A stretch of 64,000 nt of DNA, taken from assembly GCA_965246745.1 (NCBI GenBank), contig OZ251980.1:124001-188000 (forward strand), written 5' to 3'. The notes under the pieces are model-generated. The model was not told the DNA's origin, did not search any database, and saw nothing but the letters and a program-made list of their open reading frames with translations. A program made the translations under genes and the position numbers. Origin of the DNA: JANXMY01 sp965246745. GTDB taxonomy: Bacteria; Armatimonadota; Armatimonadia; Armatimonadales; Capsulimonadaceae. Shown piece by piece: positions 57,616-64,000 of the stretch; positions within the stretch are counted from its first letter, which is position 1; every line of letters begins with the position of its first letter.

Positions 57616-58515
57616 ATGGAACGATTGATCAAAGCAAAAGTGGAGGCGGGGCGGGTGGCGCTTCAGTGGCTCGGGCAAAGCGGGTTCGCGCTGAAAGCCC
57701 ACAGCGGCGATGTGCTGCTGGTGGACCCGTATTTCTCCGACAGCGCCAACAAAGGCGGCGACTCGCCGCGCCTGGCCGACATCCCCGTCCGCCCGAAAGA
57801 TGTTCGGGTAGATTATTTGTTTATCACCCACGACCATGTGGACCACTTGGACCCCGAAACCGCGCCGCTTGTCGCCCAAAACAACCCCGGCGCACCGGTT
57901 GTCTGCCCGCCGTCGGCCTGCCGGCACTTGACCAAGCTCGGCGTCCCGATGGGTCAAATCACAGTCGCCATGCCCGGCCAGTCGCTTTCGTTTCCCGGCT
58001 TTGCCGTGCATACGGTCGCCGCCAAGCACACCGAAGACTCGGTCGGCTTTGTGTTTGAGTTCGCCAATGACGGCAGCGCGGCCGACACGGTGTCGGTCTA
58101 CCACACCGGCGACACCGAGTACACCGACAGCCTCGCCGGAGCCGTCGAGGCTTACGCCCCGGACGTTCTGCTGGTCCCCATCAACGGCAAATGGGGCAAC
58201 ATGGACGCCGCCCAGGCCGCCCGGCTTGCCGCCGAGATCGCCCCGCGCGAAGTGGTTCCGATGCACTATGGCCTGTTCGCCCACAACACCGCCGACCCCG
58301 CCGACTTTCTGACGCACCTGGCATCGGCCACCCAGTCCAGCCCGGACATCACCCCGGTCGTGATGAAGCACGGCGCGTGCCACATTTACTGCCCCGACGA
58401 CGCCGTGCAGGGCAAGCACGCGCGAGCCGAAGCCCGCGCCGCCCGTGCCAAAGCCGCCCGCACCGGCCACCAGCACCACGACGGCCAGCGCACGCCCGGC
58501 GGGGCGCGGCGGTGA
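57616..58515 (+). CDS. Metallo-beta-lactamase-fold hydrolase (UlaG-like)
   Basis: 299 residues of the UlaG/UPF0173 group: WLGQSGFALKAHSGDVLLVDPYFSD, metal site THDHVDHLD, YHTGDTEYT, and PMHYGLFAHNTADP. UlaG opens L-ascorbate-6-phosphate lactone, but most homologues are uncharacterised. A basic His-rich tail (HARAEARAARAKAARTGHQHH) extends past the fold. AGGAGG is six bases or so before the ATG. Confidence 0.9.
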   Translation: MERLIKAKVEAGRVALQWLGQSGFALKAHSGDVLLVDPYFSDSANKGGDSPRLADIPVRPKDVRVDYLFITHDHVDHLDPETAPLVAQNNPGAPVVCPPSACRHLTKLGVPMGQITVAMPGQSLSFPGFAVHTVAAKHTEDSVGFVFEFANDGSAADTVSVYHTGDTEYTDSLAGAVEAYAPDVLLVPINGKWGNMDAAQAARLAAEIAPREVVPMHYGLFAHNTADPADFLTHLASATQSSPDITPVVMKHGACHIYCPDDAVQGKHARAEARAARAKAARTGHQHHDGQRTPGGARR

Positions 58516-58603
58516 AGTAAGAAGAAAGCGTGGGAATAAACTCATACGCTGTGGGGCGCAGACGCCCAGTGGCCGAGGTTAAGGGCACGGATTAGGATGA
58601 GTT

Positions 58604-58930
58604 ATGCCAATTACGGAGTTAAGCCGCGATGAGTATCAGGGCACGATGGAAGCGCCGATGCGCCGCCTCGGGCCGGACGAGGTGTCCGGCCTCGTGCCGA
58701 TTGGTGGCTACCTGGCTGAGTGCCTTCAAGCCTATCAGCTTCCCGCGAGTCTGGACGCGGTTGAGATTGAGCATATTTACCTCAGCAAAAACCAAATTTT
58801 CGTCCATGTTGTGCTGGCATACGGCGAAAAGCATCAACGGCTCGTCATCGTCGTCAACCAGCAGTTGCAGACAATCTACGGTCATTACAGGCTGGATTTA
58901 GCCGCCGAGTATGGGCTGAACAAAGACTGA
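58604..58930 (+). CDS. Small hypothetical protein
   Basis: 108 residues, soluble, no signal: GLVPIGGYLAECLQAYQL and LVIVVNQQLQTIYGHYRLDLAAEYGL suggest a small alpha/beta fold. No family recognised. The 90-base gap before it contains a weak hairpin and a short sequence also present (inverted) in the palindromic element at 59.9 kb. Confidence 0.68.
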   Translation: MPITELSRDEYQGTMEAPMRRLGPDEVSGLVPIGGYLAECLQAYQLPASLDAVEIEHIYLSKNQIFVHVVLAYGEKHQRLVIVVNQQLQTIYGHYRLDLAAEYGLNKD

Positions 58931-58949
58931 TGAGCAGAACTGAGCAAGC

Positions 58950-59186
58950 ATGAGCCGCATGAGCAGGAAGAATATCTGCACAGCAATCGGCATTCCGCTG
59001 GGCATAGCCCTTCTTAGTCTCGCGATAACGGCCCTTCCGATTGCGGAAAGCAGTGTTTTTGTTTGGCTTAACTCGCCGATAGACCTGGCTATAGCGCATT
59101 TCCATCAACGACATGTCCATCAAAAATGGCTGAATGAGCAGAAAAATAAGTATAACTTTGCTGTTGCAAGGAAACACAGGCCATAA
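58950..59186 (+). CDS. Small single-pass membrane protein
   Basis: 78 residues with one strong helix (TAIGIPLGIALLSLAITAL) and a second weaker segment (VFVWLNSPIDLAIAHF), then a His/Lys-rich tail. No family recognised; could be spurious, but its base composition is that of a gene with AT-rich third positions. Confidence 0.5.
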   Translation: MSRMSRKNICTAIGIPLGIALLSLAITALPIAESSVFVWLNSPIDLAIAHFHQRHVHQKWLNEQKNKYNFAVARKHRP

Positions 59187-59196
59187 GGTATAATTG

Positions 59197-59595
59197 ATGT
59201 TCAGCGGATGCTGCGGCTGTCTCACGTTACTGACCCTGCTGCTGGGCGGCGTCGGGGTCTGGATTGCCTCGCTGGTCCGGCGCGATCAGCGCCGGCCGGG
59301 CCGCGACCGCTTCCACAGCCTTCTCGTGCAGTTTTGCACCGGCGAAGACCAAAGCCTCGCGCAAGTTGAGAAAATCCGGGCAATCTTGTTGGTCACGTTT
59401 GCCGACGACAGCGAGCACGAAACACTGGCCGCCGATGTCGCAACTTTTGCGCCCGGCGGCCTGCCGCCATTTCACGACGAAGCCTGGCTGGAAGAAAGGT
59501 TCCGCGTGTTCCTGGCCGGACGGGGGATTTTCGTGCCCGAACACGCCCAAGACCAGCCCGGCGTCTGGCCCCCGCCGCCAAAGCGGCAAAACTGA
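59197..59595 (+). CDS. Small membrane-anchored hypothetical protein
   Basis: 132 residues: MFSGCCGCLTLLTLLLGGVG (N-terminal helix, Cys-rich), a charged alpha-helical domain (DQSLAQVEKIRAILLVTFADD) and a Pro-rich C-terminus. A TATAAT box two bases before the ATG looks promoter-like but leaves no room for a normal start, so either it is chance or translation begins elsewhere. Unknown function. Confidence 0.6.
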   Translation: MFSGCCGCLTLLTLLLGGVGVWIASLVRRDQRRPGRDRFHSLLVQFCTGEDQSLAQVEKIRAILLVTFADDSEHETLAADVATFAPGGLPPFHDEAWLEERFRVFLAGRGIFVPEHAQDQPGVWPPPPKRQN

Positions 59596-60018
59596 TAATG
59601 CTTGCCTGCCGAGGTTTATTTGAAGAATACCCTGCCGCAACCAATAGTGAGTCCCTCACAAGAGATGCAGACGAAGCCTTTGCCGTGTGATGAGGGCGTT
59701 TATGTGTGCGAGGGCGTGTGGGTTGTTGCGGGGGCATTGGTTGTTGCGGGGCGTTTGTTGTTACGAGGGCGTGATGATGGTGACGAGGGCGTTTATGTGT
59801 GCGAGGGCGTGAACGCCCTCGCTGGGGAGCGAAGCGCTAAGGTCCCGCCTGCGCGGGACAAGAATAGGATACAAATTCCATCTTCTGCCGCGCAGGCGGC
59901 AGCTTGGCGTCTGCGCCCCCCAGCGAGGGCGTTCACGCCCTCGCACACATAAACGCCCTTGTTAATTATGCCCTTGTCACAGGCAAGGGCTTCGTCTGCA
60001 TTTCCTGTGAGGGGCTAT
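59596..60018 (+). repeat. Non-coding palindromic repeat region
   Basis: 423 bases without a credible gene. An outer inverted repeat (59654-59678 with 59988-60012, 23 of 25 matching) encloses three copies of a 24-base unit GGGCGTTTATGTGTGCGAGGGCGT (59694-59717 and 59787-59810 direct, 59935-59958 inverted). Inside lies a 42-bp perfect inverted repeat and two small hairpins. The whole looks like a mobile palindrome (MITE-like) or a large structured RNA; no transposase is near. Confidence 0.9.
59786..59959 (+). repeat. 42-bp perfect inverted repeat with inner hairpins
   Basis: Arms 59786-59827 and 59918-59959 are exact reverse complements. The 90-base loop holds GTCCCGCCTGCGCGGGAC and CTGCCGCGCAGGCGGCAG, each a hairpin and also complementary to each other, so alternative folds are possible. 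Confidence 0.94.
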
Positions 60019-60267
60019 ATGGAAACTGAGCAGAATATGTCACCGGAGCCGCAGGAGCCTGAGATGCAGGCGGAATATGACCTCCCAGGCGGTCAGCGGG
60101 GACGGCACGCGCACTTTCCGAAGCTGGCGCGGGCGGTAGTCCTGGCCCCGGATGTGGCGGCGGTGTTTCCTGACGCCGATGCCGTGAACACAGCTTTGCA
60201 AATGCTGGCGAAGACGGCTCGGCAAAGTGTCAAGGCGGAGCCGGGTCTGGAGCAGGGAGCGGCCTGA
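60019..60267 (+). CDS. Small acidic antitoxin-like protein
   Basis: 82 residues from the ATG at 60019, just past the repeat element; an earlier in-frame start (59959) lies within the repeat. The segments MQAEYDLPGGQRGRHA and VVLAPDVAAVFPDADAVNTALQML match a small bacterial family often seen beside toxin-like genes and presumed to be antitoxins. No partner toxin gene is present here, so it may be an orphan. Confidence 0.68.
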   Translation: METEQNMSPEPQEPEMQAEYDLPGGQRGRHAHFPKLARAVVLAPDVAAVFPDADAVNTALQMLAKTARQSVKAEPGLEQGAA

Positions 60268-60270
60268 AGG

Positions 60271-61542
60271 CTACTCCGGCGGCGCGGCTTCCGAAGGCTG
60301 CATGGCGGCGAGCGCTCGCTCGGCGTCGGCGTAGAGGTCTAAGTCGGGCTGATTTGTGATCTCGCGGAAAATGGCTTGGATTTGGGCGCGGCCGGCGGGG
60401 AGAAAAAAGTCGCCGGGGGGCAGGGACTTCTCGCCCAGCACATACAGGCCGGGTTCGTCGGAGTGCAGGACGCGCTCAAATGTGCGGGCATCGCGGCGGA
60501 AGCCGACGCAGGCGATCACGCTGTCAAACGGCAGGCGCTTGGTTTCGTGGTTGACTTGCAGCGTCGCTTGAAACCGGGAGTGGGCCAGCGAGTAATGCAG
60601 GGCGTCAATCTGCGTGACCGGGCTGTACTCAATGCCCGGCGACTTGCCTTCCACCAAAAGATTGGCTTTTTTCAGCAGCGTGTCCCGGAGCGGCAGCGGG
60701 TCATTCGGAACAATCGCATGCGGCAGCGGTGCGCGGGACGGGCTGACCCAAAAAACGCTGGTCGCGGGGTCGAGCTTGACAAGCTCGGCCAGCGCGACGG
60801 CGGCCGTGGCGGCGGAGGTGCCGTCGCCGACCAGCAGTGTCCGCTTGCCGAGGAAATGAGTGCGGTCTCGGCCCAGCACGTCGGGGATCGGGTGGAAAAT
60901 CTGGCGGTACGCCCCCATCTCGCCCATTGCCGGCAGGCCGCCCGCCCCCGCCCACCGGGGCGTGTGGGTGAGGCCGGACGCGTCGAGGACGTAATCGGCG
61001 GTGAAAATGCGCTCGTCGAGCGGAGTGCGGGTCAGCAGGCGAAAGCGGCGGGCGGTGCGCTTTTCGGGCGCATCGGCGTGCTCGCCCGGAAACATAAACG
61101 AGCGCCCGAGGGCGGCGACGCGGGTTTCGAGATGCACGGCGGGGCCGAGGGCGGCGGCGAGGGGCAGCAGGTAGCGGTCCCGAAAGCGCTCGCCGGTCAG
61201 GTGCAGGCCGGGCGCAGGCAGCTTGCCGAGCGGCCGCCCTTTTGCGGCGGCGTCTTCCCGCAGCGTCAGCTCGCCGAGCGATGACCGTGACGACTGCCAG
61301 TCGGTGAACATCGTCACGGACCCCCACGCCTGAATATCGGGGGCGGCTTCCGGCTCGCGCTCAAACAGCAAGGCCGTGTGCCCGAGGCGGCGGGCATAGG
61401 CGGCGGCCTCCAGCCCGAGCGGCCCGCCGCCGATAATGGCGGTGCGCGGCGGCTCGGCAAAGCGCCGCCGGCGATGGGCAGGGTCGGTCTGCGGCTCGCC
61501 GGCAGGCGAGTCGGCGGGGTCTTGTGCGTCCATAAGCTCCAT
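60271..61542 (-). CDS. FAD/NAD(P)-dependent oxidoreductase
   Basis: 423 residues with two dinucleotide-binding sites: TAIIGGGPLGLEAAAYARRLG at about residue 34 and LLVGDGTSAATAAVALAEL at about 245, plus VIACVGFRRDARTF and a GLYVLGEKS segment near the C-terminus. The layout fits pyridine nucleotide-disulfide oxidoreductase-like or flavin monooxygenase-like proteins without a redox-active Cys pair. Substrate unknown. The ATG at 61542 gives an N-terminal charged extension of about 30 residues. Confidence 0.84.
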   Translation of the reverse strand: MELMDAQDPADSPAGEPQTDPAHRRRRFAEPPRTAIIGGGPLGLEAAAYARRLGHTALLFEREPEAAPDIQAWGSVTMFTDWQSSRSSLGELTLREDAAAKGRPLGKLPAPGLHLTGERFRDRYLLPLAAALGPAVHLETRVAALGRSFMFPGEHADAPEKRTARRFRLLTRTPLDERIFTADYVLDASGLTHTPRWAGAGGLPAMGEMGAYRQIFHPIPDVLGRDRTHFLGKRTLLVGDGTSAATAAVALAELVKLDPATSVFWVSPSRAPLPHAIVPNDPLPLRDTLLKKANLLVEGKSPGIEYSPVTQIDALHYSLAHSRFQATLQVNHETKRLPFDSVIACVGFRRDARTFERVLHSDEPGLYVLGEKSLPPGDFFLPAGRAQIQAIFREITNQPDLDLYADAERALAAMQPSEAAPPE

Positions 61543-61580
61543 GATACCCTACCCTCAGCAGATTTTCGGCCCCTGCCGGC

Positions 61581-61610
61581 TTGACTTCGGCCCCCCAAAC
61601 CGCCTATAAT
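61581..61610 (+). promoter_or_regulatory. Promoter of the large exported protein gene
   Basis: TTGACT (61581-61586), 18-base spacer, TATAAT (61605-61610). Confidence 0.8.
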
Positions 61611-61635
61611 AAGCGCGACGCGAGGAGAGCCATTT

Positions 61636-63567
61636 TTGTTGAATTTATTTCGCGCCCGCCGGCACGGCATGGCGGCGCTGTTTTTTTGCCCGGTTTTTTT
61701 TCTGGTTCTGGGTTCGGTCACGGCGGCGGGCGCGGACCCGTTTGTGCCGCGCGTCGGTGCGAAGTCGTTTAGCGGGCCGCACGGGACAGTCGGCGCGGTC
61801 ACGGTCAACGACCGGCCTGTGGCGTCGTTTCGCACCAGCGCGGGCGGCCTGAACCCGGCGCAGCGGGCATTAAACGCCAAGCTGCGCTTGTCGGACATGG
61901 CCCGGCTGGGCTTGTCGGCGGTGGAAGTGGCGGCGGTCTCGCGCGGGCCGGGGGGCTGGGTCGTGGTCGGGCGCGGGCAGCCGCTCTTGACGGCGACCAA
62001 AGCGGAAGCGGCGGCGCAGCATCAGTCCGCCAAGCGGCTGGCGACCGGCTGGGCGGCAAGCCTGAAGCGCGGTCTTGCCGAGCCGGGCTTGACTGTGTCG
62101 GCCCGGCAGTTTCTGCTGCCGTTCGGGAGCACCAAAGTTTTGACCCTCGGCGGCGCGGCGCTGCCGGCGGACATCTCGGCGGACGGCGGCGACCCGCGCA
62201 TTGTGACGACAATCTACGATGCGGCGGCGCGGCGGCTGTCCGTGCGCGGGATCGGACCGGGCACGACCACGCTGACCGTCAAGACGGCCGGGATCAGCCT
62301 GCCGATTTCCGTGACCGTCAAAAAGTACGCGGCTTTTGTCGTGCCGCAGATCACCGTGCGGGTGACGGGCCGGCCCGACGCCCCGGCGTCCCTGGTGCAG
62401 AACGCCGTGTATCTTGGCTTGAAGCGGGCGCTGAATGCCACTCCCGGAGCGCAGGTGCGGCTGCTGAAAACGCCTGCCCGCGCCGGTCTGCTCCGGCCGG
62501 GCGCGTCGCTGACCCGCCGGGTGGATGTTCGGGTCGCCGGCGCGGACCTGCTGCCGGTGACGGCGTCGCCGCGCATCACAGTGGTCAATCAGCCTTTGCC
62601 CGTCGTGCCCGCCCTTGCCTTGTTTTATTCCAACAACCCCGAACAGGTGCGCGAAAGCCGGAAGCTGTTCACCGCGCCCTTGTCGCCGGGCCGGCCCATC
62701 CGCCTGGATTACCACCACCAAAACAGCAGCGGGCAGGCGCTCGTCTTTCATGCCGACGCGGTCAATGCCGGGGACCAAACCGTCACCGTGCATCTCATGG
62801 CCGGCGTCGCGTCGCCTGAAGTGGACACCGTGGCGGTCGGGCAGAAAGCCGGCTTTGCGTTTTTGAGAGCGCTGGACGGCGGCCTGGGGCTGGTGCTGGA
62901 AGTGCCGCCGCATGCCCGCGTCCCTTTGGTCGCGCAGGCTTTCGCACCGAAGCTGACTGTCAGCGGCATTCTTGAAGTGCAGCAGCTCGGCGGGCCGGGC
63001 GGCGCGGTGTCGGTGGCGGTCTCGGCGGACGGCGACCGGCAAACATTGGCGTCGTCGCCGCTGTCGCTGGCGCAGGCGGCGGAGCGCACCGGCGCGGATG
63101 CCCGGCTGGTGTCGGCCCCCGCCGCCCCGCTGGCGTCGGGCATGGTCGCGGACACGTCGCCGTATGTTTTCGGCCCTCCGCGCGTTTCGCTGGACGCTTC
63201 TTACGCTGTCGGCGGTTTGTGGGCGCATGTCCGCCTCGGCAACGCCGAGTCTTTGCGAAACGCCGCCGGCACGCAGATTTTGTGGGGCAACTACGGCGTT
63301 TCGTACTTTATCACGCTGAAGCTGACCAACCCTGCGCCGACCGCGAAGACCGTCGCGGTGCTTTTCGCCCCTGAAGCCGGCCTCGCCGCCGGGGTCTTTG
63401 AAGTGGACGGGCGGGCATTGATGCAGTTCCCGCCGATGCCGCCGCCGACCGAGGAAGAAGTCGCGCGGGTGCGATTGCAGCCGGGCGAGTCGCGCACGGT
63501 GCGGGTCCGAACGCTGCTTTTAAACGGCTCGGCGTACCCGGCGTCGCTTGTGGTTCATGCGCTGTGA
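61636..63567 (+). CDS. Large exported beta-rich protein of unknown function
   Basis: 643 residues. TTG at 61636 is chosen because GAGGAG lies eight bases upstream. Signal peptide (MAALFFCPVFFLVLGSVTAAGA), then tandem beta-sandwich-like segments: a BIG2-like one (about 150-235; RLSVRGIGPGTTTLTVKTAGISLPISVTV split here as RGIGPGTTTLTV and ISLPISVTV), a middle domain and a C-terminal one (SYFITLKLTNPAPTAKTVAVLF). Probably a periplasmic or surface protein. Its stop overlaps the next gene (GTGA). Confidence 0.78.
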   Translation: MLNLFRARRHGMAALFFCPVFFLVLGSVTAAGADPFVPRVGAKSFSGPHGTVGAVTVNDRPVASFRTSAGGLNPAQRALNAKLRLSDMARLGLSAVEVAAVSRGPGGWVVVGRGQPLLTATKAEAAAQHQSAKRLATGWAASLKRGLAEPGLTVSARQFLLPFGSTKVLTLGGAALPADISADGGDPRIVTTIYDAAARRLSVRGIGPGTTTLTVKTAGISLPISVTVKKYAAFVVPQITVRVTGRPDAPASLVQNAVYLGLKRALNATPGAQVRLLKTPARAGLLRPGASLTRRVDVRVAGADLLPVTASPRITVVNQPLPVVPALALFYSNNPEQVRESRKLFTAPLSPGRPIRLDYHHQNSSGQALVFHADAVNAGDQTVTVHLMAGVASPEVDTVAVGQKAGFAFLRALDGGLGLVLEVPPHARVPLVAQAFAPKLTVSGILEVQQLGGPGGAVSVAVSADGDRQTLASSPLSLAQAAERTGADARLVSAPAAPLASGMVADTSPYVFGPPRVSLDASYAVGGLWAHVRLGNAESLRNAAGTQILWGNYGVSYFITLKLTNPAPTAKTVAVLFAPEAGLAAGVFEVDGRALMQFPPMPPPTEEEVARVRLQPGESRTVRVRTLLLNGSAYPASLVVHAL

Positions 63568-64000
63568 GGCGGGCCGCCCCGCACCGGCTTGCGGCCGCCC
63601 TGCTGCTGCTTGGAACAGGGGCGCTGTACTGGCTGACGCGCACTGCCGCCAACACGTTTGACGCGGTTTCGTATGCCAATCAGATCGCGCACTTGTTTCC
63701 GCGCACCGGCGACCCCCGCTGGCTATTTCACCCCCATCACCTGCTGTACAACGCCTGCGGGTACGCTGTGTGGCAGGCGGCCCGTGCGCTCGGCTTTCGC
63801 GGCGGCTCACTGGTTGTCCTGCAATCCCTCAACGCCGCGCTTGGCGCATTCGGCGTCGCTTTGTTCTTTCTGACCCTGCGCCGCCTGCTGCCCGGCTCGC
63901 GCGGCCTGCCGCTTTTGACGGCACTCGGCCTCGCGCTGTCGTTCGGCTGGTGGGTCTGCGCGACCGACGGGCGGGTGAACCTGCCGAGCCTCGTTTTGAT
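63564..64000 (+). CDS. Multi-pass membrane protein, 3' end beyond window
   Basis: GTG at 63564 overlaps the previous stop; the frame stays open to the edge (145 residues seen). Several helices (LAAALLLLGTGALYWL, LVVLQSLNAALGAFGVALFFLTL, LLTALGLALSFGWWVCA) with DAVSYANQIAHLFP and FHPHHLLYNACGY between the first two, reminiscent of the first loop of membrane mannosyltransferase (GT39/ArnT-like) proteins. This is a guess from the opening portion only. Confidence 0.7.
   Translation, partial: MRRAAPHRLAAALLLLGTGALYWLTRTAANTFDAVSYANQIAHLFPRTGDPRWLFHPHHLLYNACGYAVWQAARALGFRGGSLVVLQSLNAALGAFGVALFFLTLRRLLPGSRGLPLLTALGLALSFGWWVCATDGRVNLPSLVL

Noticed and set aside
58560..58602. tRNA-like sequence (TGGCCGAGGTTAAGG)
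   Set aside because: Resembles a tRNA D-arm only by chance; no acceptor, anticodon or T-arm fits around it.
59602..59952. 116-residue plus-strand frame in the repeat region
   Set aside because: Made wholly of repeat units (GVYVCEGV twice); no domain and no conserved start.

Overview
The window is GC-rich, densely coded chromosomal DNA of a diderm bacterium. A TolC/EmrA/EmrB-type tripartite pump implies an outer membrane, while SepF, Rex, a stand-alone RpsP-KhpA-RimM-TrmD-RplS-LepB-RnhB run and a two-subunit glycine decarboxylase are typical of Terrabacteria-side lineages. The combination, with many unfamiliar alanine/proline-rich membrane proteins, makes me think of Armatimonadota (Capsulimonas/Chthonomonas-like). 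That placement is inference, not a database result. Sigma70-like promoters are easy to see, and two genes (radA and an acetyltransferase gene) look leaderless.

Layout. 1-8.4 kb: a DinG-type helicase (cut by the left edge), a secreted fasciclin-domain protein, a large alkaline-phosphatase-like membrane protein coupled to radA (radA carries a 492-residue intein in its P-loop), and a zinc-ribbon coiled-coil protein. 8.4-16.7 kb: a GAF/PAS histidine kinase, dut and a TPR membrane protein; then rex with an autoregulatory operator, fumC, a ThuA-like protein and a pair closely resembling mycobacterial DprE2/DprE1. 16.7-22.4 kb: a VWA/TPR pair, purH under a ZTP riboswitch, a Nudix gene with a doubtful tail, and a CheY-like regulator with a small membrane protein. 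22.4-28.8 kb: a minus-strand operon livG-livF-gcvT-gcvH-gcvPA-gcvPB-lipM-like, joining amino-acid uptake ATPases to the glycine cleavage system and its lipoylation enzyme.

28.9-33.1 kb: six plus-strand genes, mostly membrane proteins that I cannot assign, with a 33-bp inverted repeat inside; this is the best candidate for an undescribed system. 33.1-42.3 kb: housekeeping genes ffh, rpsP, khpA, rimM, trmD, rplS, lepB, rnhB, phoU, yggS-type, sepF and proC. 42.3-50.7 kb: a MarR/FAD-monooxygenase module with matching palindromic operators, then a TetR-controlled efflux operon.

50.7-64 kb: a transglutaminase-like exported protein, a PII-like protein, a VanW protein, a glycosyltransferase/M48 protease/small membrane protein/GNAT run, an UlaG-like hydrolase, small unknown proteins, a 176-bp palindromic non-coding element, a flavoprotein, a large exported protein and the start of a multi-pass membrane protein at the right edge. 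No rRNA, tRNA, CRISPR array, IS element or prophage was recognised.
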